In this document: piece by piece, positions 1 through 6,539 of the stretch
Layout: every line of letters starts with the position of its first letter
How positions within the stretch are numbered: position 1 is the first letter of the stretch
From: Campylobacteraceae bacterium
GTDB taxonomy: Bacteria; Campylobacterota; Campylobacteria; Campylobacterales; UBA6016
DNA length: 11,871 bases
NCBI GenBank assembly: GCA_022758985.1
Contig: JAEMQC010000136.1
Span: 1 to 11,871, forward strand
Direction of reading: 5' to 3'
Made by a program: the position numbers and the translations under genes
Notes under the pieces: model-generated
Seen by the model: the letters and a program-made list of their open reading frames with translations, nothing else
The model's database searches: none
Told to the model about the DNA's origin: nothing

Positions 1-51
1 TTTTTGCATACAGGGCCGAGAGTGGAAAATGCGGCAGGAGGCTAACGGCGA

Positions 52-96
52 TAGGACTAAACCGTTTTTAGATAAAATTTGTCCTAAAAAAGGAGG
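52..96 (+). promoter_or_regulatory. Candidate promoter and ribosome binding site for the first operon gene
   Basis: A TAAAAT hexamer at 73-78 behind a T-rich stretch (65-69) resembles the epsilonproteobacterial sigma-70 -10 element, where a clear -35 box is usually absent. It would start transcription near 84-86 and leave a leader of about 20 bases. AAGGAGG at 90-96 is a near-perfect Shine-Dalgarno, 9 bases before ATG 106. A six-base inverted repeat (TAGGAC 52-57, GTCCTA 81-86) brackets the -10 element and could be an operator, but repeats this short are common by chance. The promoter is inferred; the Shine-Dalgarno is clear. Confidence 0.4.
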
Positions 97-105
97 GTAG
101 TGATA

Positions 106-1020
106 ATGATAAATGAACTAAAACAATTTGCCTCCATTAGAGTAGAGGCAAGAGCCTATCTTACCTATCTTTTGACCAGAAATATTCCAAATCACGTGCC
201 AGATATTACGCTTGATACAATAATTGCGGCATTTAAAAAAATAAAAAAAGAGAATGAGAATATATCAATCCTGTATGTACTAGACGCAAAAGGTGTGCAA
301 TTAATAGATAATATATCTAGCAAGCCTGAGTTTAGAAAAGGCAAAGGCGTAAACAGAGCCAACAGAGCTTACTACTATAGAGCGGCCAGGGAAAAAAAAC
401 CAATTCTAACAGATCCTTATCCTAGTGCAACAACGGGTGAGCTTTGCGTAAGCGCAGCGATGCCGATTTATGACGACAAAAACAATCTCAAATTTGTAGC
501 GGTAATAGACATACCGCTAAAAGATATAGTGAGAATACTTCACCCTACGGTATGGAGTACGATTTTTACGAATACCAGCAAGATTACATATGGAGTATTC
601 AGTATTGCGCTGTTTTTGATAGCTGTGCTACTATTTGCCAAAGGAATATTGGGTCTATTTTCGGAAGGAGTGCATCCTAGCGATCTGCAGATACATGGGA
701 TTTTTGAGACGACCATTCTTTTTACCCTCTCTCTTGCCATCTTCGACCTCGTAAAAGCGATATTCGAAGAGGAGGTGCTTGGGCGCAATAGGCGCGATAA
801 TGCAGGAGAGATACATCAGACGATGACTAAATTTATCGGCTCAATTATCATAGCCATAGCGATAGAGGCGCTAATGCTGGTATTTAAATTTGCACTCACG
901 GATCCGAGCAAGATGACTTACGCTCTCGTTCTTCTAGGCGGCGTAGCGGGTCTGCTGGTATCTTTGGCATACTATATCAAATCAACAAAACGCAACAAAA
1001 GAGATAACGGTGCTGCCTAA
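106..1020 (+). CDS. PDC-sensor-domain membrane protein with four C-terminal TM helices
   Basis: A 304-residue protein I do not recognise by name. Residues about 30-145 look like a PDC/Cache ligand-binding domain: an RAYYYRAA segment (87-94), then DPYPSATTGELCVSAAMPIYD (103-123) and a FVAVIDIPL strand (130-138), the order typical of these sensors. Four hydrophobic segments follow at about 158-180, 199-220, 242-262 and 270-290, then a basic tail (KSTKRNKRD). No kinase, HAMP, methyl-accepting, GGDEF or other output domain is present. There is no signal peptide or N-terminal TM, and the basic loop at 226-230 and basic C-terminus predict a cytoplasmic N-terminus, which is odd because PDC domains are normally periplasmic. 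ATG 106 is preferred over GTG 100 because the Shine-Dalgarno at 90-96 lies 9 bases from the ATG but only 3 from the GTG. The 3' end overlaps hisH by 11 bases. A membrane-bound sensor or a transport/glycan accessory protein is possible; function is unknown. Confidence 0.8.
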   Translation: MINELKQFASIRVEARAYLTYLLTRNIPNHVPDITLDTIIAAFKKIKKENENISILYVLDAKGVQLIDNISSKPEFRKGKGVNRANRAYYYRAAREKKPILTDPYPSATTGELCVSAAMPIYDDKNNLKFVAVIDIPLKDIVRILHPTVWSTIFTNTSKITYGVFSIALFLIAVLLFAKGILGLFSEGVHPSDLQIHGIFETTILFTLSLAIFDLVKAIFEEEVLGRNRRDNAGEIHQTMTKFIGSIIIAIAIEALMLVFKFALTDPSKMTYALVLLGGVAGLLVSLAYYIKSTKRNKRDNGAA

Positions 1021-1630
1021 AATAGCGATAATTAACTACAACATGGGCAATCTTGCAAGCGTAAAAAACTCTTGCCAAAAGCTCGGCTTTGAAGCGCACA
1101 TTACAAGCGACCCTGAAGCTATAAAAAGCTTTGACAAGATCATACTCCCCGGTGTCGGAGCCTTCCCCGACGCAATGAAGCATTTAAAAGAAAACGGAAT
1201 GGACGAAGCGCTAAAAGAGGCCGCAAAAAGCAAACCGTTTTTCGGAGTTTGCCTAGGTATGCAGCTGATGTTCGATAGAGGGTTTGAACACGAAGAGACG
1301 CAGGGGCTTGGGCTGATAAAAGGAGAGGTCGTCAAGTTTGACCAGAGTATTCTAGGGGGTGAGCGAAAAATACCGCACATGGGGTGGAACAAGCTCTTTA
1401 TACAGAAAAATTCGGTTCTTTTTGAGGGGCTAAATGACGAGTTTTACCTCTACTTCGTACACTCATATCACGTAGAGGCAAAGAGAGAGGATACTTTGGC
1501 GTCAACTCATTACGGGTACGAATTTACCGCAATGGTGGAAAAAGAGAATCTTTGCGGAATACAGCCGCATCCAGAAAAATCGGGCGATACTGGACTTAAA
1601 ATACTTAAAAACTTTTTGGAGAAAAAATGA
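1010..1630 (+). CDS. hisH: Imidazole glycerol phosphate synthase, glutamine amidotransferase subunit HisH
   Basis: HisH hydrolyses glutamine and channels ammonia to HisF, which converts PRFAR to imidazole glycerol phosphate and AICAR in histidine synthesis; it acts in the cytoplasm. The 206 residues form one class I glutamine amidotransferase domain of normal length: start IAIINYNMGN, the oxyanion region LPGVGAFPDAM (46-56), the nucleophile Cys81 in GVCLGMQ, and His187/Glu189 in QPHPEKSG. The start is GTG at 1010, inside the end of the preceding gene, with a weak AGAG upstream; translation is probably coupled to that gene. The end overlaps hisA as ATGA. HisH paralogues also occur with HisF-like proteins in surface-sugar synthesis, but direct coupling to hisA favours the histidine role. 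The partner hisF is not in this window. Confidence 0.95.
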   Translation: MLPKIAIINYNMGNLASVKNSCQKLGFEAHITSDPEAIKSFDKIILPGVGAFPDAMKHLKENGMDEALKEAAKSKPFFGVCLGMQLMFDRGFEHEETQGLGLIKGEVVKFDQSILGGERKIPHMGWNKLFIQKNSVLFEGLNDEFYLYFVHSYHVEAKREDTLASTHYGYEFTAMVEKENLCGIQPHPEKSGDTGLKILKNFLEKK

Positions 1631-2334
1631 CAATCTACCCGGCAATTGATCTTAAAAACGGCGAAGCGGTCAGGCTAACCAAAGGAATTATGGAGAGCGC
1701 AAAAGTATACTCCTCCGAGCCGTTTCATATAGCCAGAGCTTTTGAAGAGATGGGCTCAGATTGGGTGCATATAGTTGATCTCAACGGCGCATTCGCCGGC
1801 AATCCAGAAAATTTAGAGGCTATCAAAAAAATCAGGGAGGCGACTACGCTAAAACTCCAGCTAGGAGGCGGCATAAGAGACGAGGATACGATAAAAAGAT
1901 ATATAGATCTGGGCATCTCAAGGGTAATTCTAGGGACGATAGCAACGCAAAACCCGCAGTTCGTCAAAGAGGTGGCGTCCAAATATAGAGTAGCGGTAGG
2001 CATAGACGTAAAAGACGGATATGTAGCGGTGGACGGCTGGGCTAAGACCAGCTCTCTAAAAGCGACGGAACTTGCCAAGATGTTTGCCGATAGCGGCGTC
2101 GAAGCGATAATAACTACGGATATTTCAAGAGACGGAATGCTAAGCGGCGTAAACATAGCCCAAACGGAAGAGATCGCCTCGTCTTGCGGCATAGATACGA
2201 TAGCTAGCGGCGGAGTCAAAGACATAGAGGATATAAAAGCCGTAAAAAACAGCCCGCTAATCGAGGGTGTAATAATCGGCAAAGCCTACTACGAGGGCAG
2301 GCTTGATCTGAAAGAAGCGCTGAGGATGCAATGA
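1627..2334 (+). CDS. hisA: Phosphoribosylformimino-5-aminoimidazole carboxamide ribotide isomerase HisA
   Basis: HisA carries out the Amadori isomerisation of ProFAR to PRFAR, the substrate of the HisH-HisF complex encoded in part by the gene just upstream. The 235-residue length and (beta/alpha)8 barrel pattern are normal. The two catalytic aspartates of the family are present: Asp8 in YPAIDL and Asp127 in VGIDVKDG. Phosphate-binding glycine turns are seen at QLGGGIRD (78-85) and ASGGVKD (193-199), consistent with the half-barrel repeat of HisA/HisF. HisF is excluded by the opening TIYPAIDLKNG instead of the HisF opening. The gene overlaps hisH by four bases (ATGA) and prmA by four bases (ATGA), so all three are probably translationally coupled. 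Confidence 0.96.
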   Translation: MTIYPAIDLKNGEAVRLTKGIMESAKVYSSEPFHIARAFEEMGSDWVHIVDLNGAFAGNPENLEAIKKIREATTLKLQLGGGIRDEDTIKRYIDLGISRVILGTIATQNPQFVKEVASKYRVAVGIDVKDGYVAVDGWAKTSSLKATELAKMFADSGVEAIITTDISRDGMLSGVNIAQTEEIASSCGIDTIASGGVKDIEDIKAVKNSPLIEGVIIGKAYYEGRLDLKEALRMQ

Positions 2335-3155
2335 ACGAATTTTACTACGAACTAACGGTCGAAAGTAGCGATTTTGTCGAACTTATCGAAAACTTTTTGG
2401 GCGACTGGTGCGACGCCGTTATCGAGGAAAACGGCAAGTTTATCACCACATACGAATATGAACCGGTAAACGTAAAAGATGCGCTGCTTATCTACAAAAA
2501 AGAGCTTGAAGAGATGTTTGGGGCAAAATTTCTCCTAACCGCCGAGATAGCAAAGAAAAAAAACGAAGATTGGATAGAGTCCTACAAAAAAAGCGTAGAG
2601 CCGATACAAATAGGAAACTACTACGTCTACGCACCGTGGCATGAACCAAAAAGCGGAGTAAAAAACTTTTGCATAGAGCCGTCTCTTGCGTTTGGCACCG
2701 GACATCACCCGACTACAAAAAACGCCATGCTATTCGTCCAAAAGTACGTCAAAAAAGGGGATAGACTACTTGACGTCGGATGCGGCAGCGGAATACTAGC
2801 TCTTACGGCGGCCGATATGGGCGCAAAAGTAGATTTGTGCGACACCGACGCCGAAGCGATAGAGGTGGCAAAAAAAGTATTTGAAAGCAACAATCTAGCT
2901 TACGAAAATATCTGGGCAGGCAGCGCCGATGAAGCAAATTTTGAGTATGATATGGTCCTTGCCAACATCATAACGGACGTTCTTGTGATGATAGGTAGAG
3001 ATCTCAAAAAAGCCGTAAAACAAGGCGGAAAACTCGTACTTTCCGGAATACTGGAAGAACACGAAGAGAGACTAAAACCGTTTTATAAAGATTTGACCCT
3101 TATAGATAGGGTTTGCGAATCAGAGTGGGTAACCCTCGTGTACGAAAAAAGATAA
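2331..3155 (+). CDS. prmA: Ribosomal protein L11 methyltransferase PrmA
   Basis: PrmA trimethylates ribosomal protein L11 using S-adenosylmethionine. The 274-residue protein has an N-terminal L11-recognition domain (about 1-90, with the linker EDWIESYKKSVEP) and a class I Rossmann methyltransferase domain. Key motifs: PrmA signature FGTGHHPTT (121-129), SAM-binding LLDVGCGSGIL (146-156), acidic motif LCDTDAEAI (169-177), and the LANII motif (210-214), which replaces the NPPY of related N-methyltransferases. The start overlaps hisA as ATGA. In other Campylobacterota prmA commonly lies between cheY and ftsH (from memory); here cheY is absent and the histidine genes take its place. ftsH follows after 14 bases. 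Confidence 0.93.
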   Translation: MNEFYYELTVESSDFVELIENFLGDWCDAVIEENGKFITTYEYEPVNVKDALLIYKKELEEMFGAKFLLTAEIAKKKNEDWIESYKKSVEPIQIGNYYVYAPWHEPKSGVKNFCIEPSLAFGTGHHPTTKNAMLFVQKYVKKGDRLLDVGCGSGILALTAADMGAKVDLCDTDAEAIEVAKKVFESNNLAYENIWAGSADEANFEYDMVLANIITDVLVMIGRDLKKAVKQGGKLVLSGILEEHEERLKPFYKDLTLIDRVCESEWVTLVYEKR

Positions 3156-3169
3156 GGAACAAAGTTTAT

Positions 3170-5113
3170 ATGGAAAAAAACAATGGTTATAGAGAGCCGC
3201 AAAAAAACGATAATTTTTTTAATAAAAATCCGCTTTTAGTTTTTGCAATATTCTCAATCATCACCGTAATAATTTTTAAAAGCTTTTTTGAAGATGGCAG
3301 CATTGGCGAAAGCGGCATAAGCCCAAGTGCGCAGACGCAAAGCATAAGCTACTATGAGCTAAAAAAACTGGCCGAAGCCGGCAAGATAGAGTACGTAGCG
3401 ATAGGCGAAGCTAATATCAAGGCTACAGCAAAGGGCGAGCCTAAGACTACGTTTGTGGCAAAAAGGGTAATACCTGACGAGACGCTAGTACCTATGCTTG
3501 AAAAACAAAACGTCAAGTACGGCGCATACACCGAGAAAAACTGGCTAACCGACCTCGTATTTGGCTGGGTACTTCCGGTATTTATCTTCTTTGCCATCTG
3601 GATGTTTCTAACAAGCCGTATGCAAAAAAACATTGGTGGCGGCATACTCGGTATCGGCAGTATGAAAAAGCTGATGAACTCCGAAAAGCCGAAAGTAAAG
3701 TTTGCGGACGTAGCCGGAAACGACGAAGCCAAAGAGGAAGTAGAGGAGCTTATCGAGTTTCTTAGAAATCCGGACAGATACATCAAGCTCGGCGCAAAAA
3801 TACCAAAAGGCGTGCTTCTAGTAGGCCCTCCAGGAACAGGTAAGACGCTTCTCGCAAAAGCCGTAGCCGGCGAGGCGGAAGTGCCTTTCTTCTCCGTGTC
3901 CGGCTCTAGCTTTATCGAGATGTTCGTAGGCGTGGGCGCAAGCCGTGTAAGAGACCTATTTGAACAAGCAAAAAAAGAGGCGCCTTCCATCATCTTCATA
4001 GACGAGCTTGACGCAATAGGCAAAAGCAGAGCGATTGGTCATATAGGCGGCAACGACGAGAGGGAGCAGACGCTAAACCAGATGCTTGCCGAAATGGACG
4101 GCTTTGGAGCCGAATCGCCGGTAATAGTGCTGGCCGCTACAAATAGACCAGAAATTCTTGACCCAGCGCTTCTAAGACCGGGTAGGTTTGACAGACAAGT
4201 ACTTGTCGACAAACCCGATTTTAAAGGAAGAGTGGAAATCCTAAAAGTACATGCCAAAAATGTAAAACTCTCAGATGATACCAATCTTGAAGAGATAGCC
4301 AAACTAACAGCTGGACTTGCCGGAGCAGATTTGGCAAACATAATCAACGAAGCGGCGCTTCTGGCAGGTCGCGAGAACCAAGAGTCGGTCAGCCAACAAA
4401 ACCTAAAAGAGGCGGTTGAGAGAGCGATAGCCGGACTGGAGAAAAAATCTAGACGCATAAGCCCGAAAGAAAAAAGAATCGTAGCGTACCACGAAAGCGG
4501 ACATGCGGTTATCAGCCAAATAACAAAAGGCTCCAAAAAAGTCAACAAAGTATCAATAATTCCAAGGGGTCTAGCGGCTCTAGGTTATACGCTAAACACA
4601 CCGGAAGAAAACAAATATCTGGTGCAAAAACACGAACTTATAGCCGAAGTCGACGTACTTTTAGGCGGTCGTGCGGCGGAAGAGATATTTATAGGCGAAA
4701 TATCCACGGGGGCGGCGAACGACCTTGAGAGGGCTACCGATATTATCAAATCGATGATAATGTATTACGGTATGAGCGAAGTCGCAGGGCTTATGGTACT
4801 TGAAAAACAACGAAATACGTTTCTTGGCGGCGGAATGGGCCAGACGAAAGAGTATAGCGAAAAGATGAGCGAAGAATTAGATAGTTACATCAAAGCCAAG
4901 CTGACTGAAAGATATGAGGCAGTAAAAGAAAAATTAAAGCTTTACAGAGATGCTATGGAAACAATGACGGCCGAGCTTCTTGAGGTAGAGGTGCTCGAAA
5001 AAGAGAGAGTCGAAGAGATTATTAGAAGTTTCGAAGACGCAAACAAAATAGTAAGAGAGTCGGACGAAGACGAACTGCACTCACCCGAAACAAGTAAAGG
5101 CAAAGACGCCTAA
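3170..5113 (+). CDS. ftsH: ATP-dependent membrane zinc metalloprotease FtsH
   Basis: FtsH is a hexameric inner-membrane AAA+ protease that extracts and degrades misfolded membrane proteins and selected soluble regulators. From ATG 3170 it is 647 residues, a normal length. Order: TM1 (about 21-40), a periplasmic domain (41-124), TM2 (125-147), the AAA+ domain with Walker A GPPGTGKT (219-226), Walker B FIDELD (276-281) and second region of homology ATNRPEILDPALLRPGRFD (323-341), then the M41 peptidase domain with zinc motif HESGH (441-445) and third ligand Asp518 in AANDLERAT. The tail from about 622 is acidic and likely disordered. The start is chosen because AAGGA (3154-3158) lies 11 bases upstream and TM1 is then preceded by a short polar segment. 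A longer reading from TTG 3113 overlaps prmA and is unlikely. The stop is shared with the Shine-Dalgarno of the next gene. Confidence 0.97.
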   Translation: MEKNNGYREPQKNDNFFNKNPLLVFAIFSIITVIIFKSFFEDGSIGESGISPSAQTQSISYYELKKLAEAGKIEYVAIGEANIKATAKGEPKTTFVAKRVIPDETLVPMLEKQNVKYGAYTEKNWLTDLVFGWVLPVFIFFAIWMFLTSRMQKNIGGGILGIGSMKKLMNSEKPKVKFADVAGNDEAKEEVEELIEFLRNPDRYIKLGAKIPKGVLLVGPPGTGKTLLAKAVAGEAEVPFFSVSGSSFIEMFVGVGASRVRDLFEQAKKEAPSIIFIDELDAIGKSRAIGHIGGNDEREQTLNQMLAEMDGFGAESPVIVLAATNRPEILDPALLRPGRFDRQVLVDKPDFKGRVEILKVHAKNVKLSDDTNLEEIAKLTAGLAGADLANIINEAALLAGRENQESVSQQNLKEAVERAIAGLEKKSRRISPKEKRIVAYHESGHAVISQITKGSKKVNKVSIIPRGLAALGYTLNTPEENKYLVQKHELIAEVDVLLGGRAAEEIFIGEISTGAANDLERATDIIKSMIMYYGMSEVAGLMVLEKQRNTFLGGGMGQTKEYSEKMSEELDSYIKAKLTERYEAVKEKLKLYRDAMETMTAELLEVEVLEKERVEEIIRSFEDANKIVRESDEDELHSPETSKGKDA

Positions 5114-5122
5114 GGAGTAGAT

Positions 5123-5785
5123 ATGAAAAAGATCGTGACTACTACCGAGATAATCGCCAAAGAGAGCTACAAATATATCATCGGCGCCGGTATCGTAATC
5201 GCCTTGGCGATATATTGGAACTTTAGCGCTCTTAGCCTATTGTTGCTTGGCGCCGCTACCGCCGCTATCGTATATTTTTTTAGAAACCCGGAGAGAATCA
5301 GCGAAGACGACTCCCAAAATGCAATAATTTCTCCTACTGATGGCGTCATAGTCTCTATAGACCAAGAGTACGAAGAGACTTTCTTAAAAGACGAATGCGT
5401 TAGCGTAACTATTGCCACGTCGCTAAAAGACGCTCATTTCATAAGAGCTCCGTTCGCCTCTGTTTTTAAACAAAAAAGCTCTTTGCACGGTGCGTTTTTG
5501 CCGATAAAAAACGAAAAAGCCAAATACCTAAACGAGAGGTTTGCGGCGTTTTTTGAAGGGATAAACGGAAAAAATTACGCTATATCGATAATAGCCGGCG
5601 GCCTTGCGACCAAAATATCTATATACCAAAATGAAAATAGCAAAATCAGAGGGTGTGAGAGGATAGCGTTTTTAAAGTCGGAGTTTCAAACGGTACTATA
5701 TCTACCAAAAGAGGCCGTAATCAATAAATCCGTAGGCGATCACGTAAAGGCTGGAGAAACTCTTCTTGGAGAGTTTGCGAGCTAA
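5123..5785 (+). CDS. Phosphatidylserine decarboxylase-like membrane protein lacking the Gly-Ser cleavage site
   Basis: This 220-residue protein belongs to the short-type phosphatidylserine decarboxylase family: two N-terminal hydrophobic segments (about 17-33 and 35-53), FRNPER (53-58), SPTDGVI (70-76, Asp73), DAHFIRAP (103-110, His105), IAGGLATKI (157-165), ERIAF (179-183), VLYLP (191-195), and a GDHVKAGETL end (205-214). Active family members self-cleave at a Gly-Ser bond to make a pyruvoyl group; the usual pattern ends in KFGSRVDLYLP. Here an ungapped match to that pattern reads KSEFQTVLYLP, so Phe-Gly-Ser is replaced by Ser-Glu-Phe (186-188) and no Ser can form the pyruvoyl group. It is therefore probably a pseudo-decarboxylase that may still bind phospholipid; this is inferred. 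It sits between ftsH and pssA, with AAGGAG (5112-5117) overlapping the ftsH stop and five bases before ATG. Automatic annotation may call it psd. Confidence 0.85.
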   Translation: MKKIVTTTEIIAKESYKYIIGAGIVIALAIYWNFSALSLLLLGAATAAIVYFFRNPERISEDDSQNAIISPTDGVIVSIDQEYEETFLKDECVSVTIATSLKDAHFIRAPFASVFKQKSSLHGAFLPIKNEKAKYLNERFAAFFEGINGKNYAISIIAGGLATKISIYQNENSKIRGCERIAFLKSEFQTVLYLPKEAVINKSVGDHVKAGETLLGEFAS

Positions 5786-5787
5786 AA

Positions 5788-6525
5788 ATGGTAAAAAACA
5801 ACGAAGAAAAAAACAAATTTGCATTTTTGCTCCCAAACTTAATGACGGCGGTATCTCTATTTCTTGGGATATTAAGCGTACTAGCGTCCGTCAAGGGTGA
5901 ATTCGATAAGGCCGGAATATATATATTTTTATCGCTCATATTCGATGGCCTTGACGGCAGAATAGCCAGGATGACCGGAACATGCTCAAAATTCGGCGTA
6001 GAGTTCGACTCTTTGGCGGATCTCGTTGCGTTCGGCGTGGCTCCTTCAATGCTAATATATTTTGCCGCAGGATGCGACTACGGGAAGATGGGCGTACTTG
6101 CCGCTGGATTTTTCGTAGTGTTCGGGGCGATCAGGCTTGCTAGGTTCAACGTCCAATCAGAGTGCATAGAACCAAACGTGTTTATAGGCTTGCCGATACC
6201 GTCCGCAGCGGTATTTATCACATGCTGGACGATGGTTCTTAGCCTTTACGGACTACTTGCCGAATATAAATCTCTAATCATCGTGGCCTCTTTTGCTTTG
6301 GCTCTTTTGATGGTAAGCAATATCAGATACCCTAGTTTCAAAAAGATGCAGCTTTCAAAGCAGGCGCTTATGAAAATATTCGTACTCGTACTTTTGGTGT
6401 TAGCTGTAATGTTTTTGTACTTTCTTGAAACGCTAACGGCGCTAATAACGCTATTCGTACTTAGCGGCATAGTAAGAGCCGTATATAATTTGACGATTTT
6501 TAAACTAAAAAACAGACACTCCTAA
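5788..6525 (+). CDS. pssA: CDP-diacylglycerol-serine O-phosphatidyltransferase PssA
   Basis: PssA joins CDP-diacylglycerol and L-serine to make phosphatidylserine, the precursor of phosphatidylethanolamine, in the inner membrane. The 245-residue protein carries the complete CDP-alcohol phosphotransferase signature, DGLDGRIAR (53-61) followed by Gly70, Asp74 and Asp78, that is, all four metal-binding and catalytic aspartates. The PssA-type features PNLMT (16-20), ARFNV (118-122) and FIGLPIPSAA (132-141) distinguish it from the phosphatidylglycerophosphate synthase PgsA. Several TM helices are visible, including 105-118, 162-178 and 196-227. It begins two bases after the stop of the decarboxylase-like gene. 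The nearest GGAGAG (5768-5773) is 14 bases upstream, so initiation probably depends on translation of the upstream gene. Confidence 0.94.
   Translation: MVKNNEEKNKFAFLLPNLMTAVSLFLGILSVLASVKGEFDKAGIYIFLSLIFDGLDGRIARMTGTCSKFGVEFDSLADLVAFGVAPSMLIYFAAGCDYGKMGVLAAGFFVVFGAIRLARFNVQSECIEPNVFIGLPIPSAAVFITCWTMVLSLYGLLAEYKSLIIVASFALALLMVSNIRYPSFKKMQLSKQALMKIFVLVLLVLAVMFLYFLETLTALITLFVLSGIVRAVYNLTIFKLKNRHS
6484..6489 (+). promoter_or_regulatory. Possible internal -10 element ahead of leuA
   Basis: A perfect TATAAT hexamer lies inside the 3' end of pssA, 51 bases before the leuA start. It would place a transcription start near 6496 and let leuA be transcribed apart from the upstream genes. No convincing -35 box is seen, and the sequence also encodes ordinary PssA residues (VYNL), so it may be chance. 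There is no leucine-rich leader peptide or attenuator in the 14-base pssA-leuA gap. Confidence 0.25.
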
Positions 6526-6539
6526 GAGAAGAGGAATAG

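Noticed and set aside
1..100. 3' end of an upstream gene in one of the open plus frames
   Set aside because: Frames end at 45, 70 and 100, but none of the short peptides is recognisable, so no gene can be assigned.
100..105. GTG at 100 as the start of the PDC-domain protein
   Set aside because: It lies only 3 bases after AAGGAGG; ATG 106 has a normal 9-base spacing.
1010..1630. HisH as a surface-sugar amidotransferase paralogue rather than histidine biosynthesis
   Set aside because: Its direct translational coupling to hisA and full catalytic triad fit the histidine pathway better.
2556..2563. A8 tracts in prmA and in the PDC gene (392-399) as phase-variable sites
   Set aside because: Lysine-rich coding in this A-rich codon usage explains them, both frames are intact, and Campylobacter phase variation mainly uses longer G/C tracts.
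3084..3089. TATAAA near the end of prmA as an ftsH promoter
   Set aside because: It is one mismatch from a -10 consensus in coding sequence, with no supporting upstream signal; such hits are frequent.
3113..3169. TTG 3113 as the ftsH start, adding 19 basic residues
   Set aside because: It overlaps prmA by 43 bases and lacks a ribosome binding site; ATG 3170 has AAGGA upstream and gives the usual N-terminus.
3352..4548. Long minus-strand open frames inside ftsH
   Set aside because: They mirror the codon structure of ftsH, have no ribosome binding sites and resemble no protein family; the sense gene is unambiguous.
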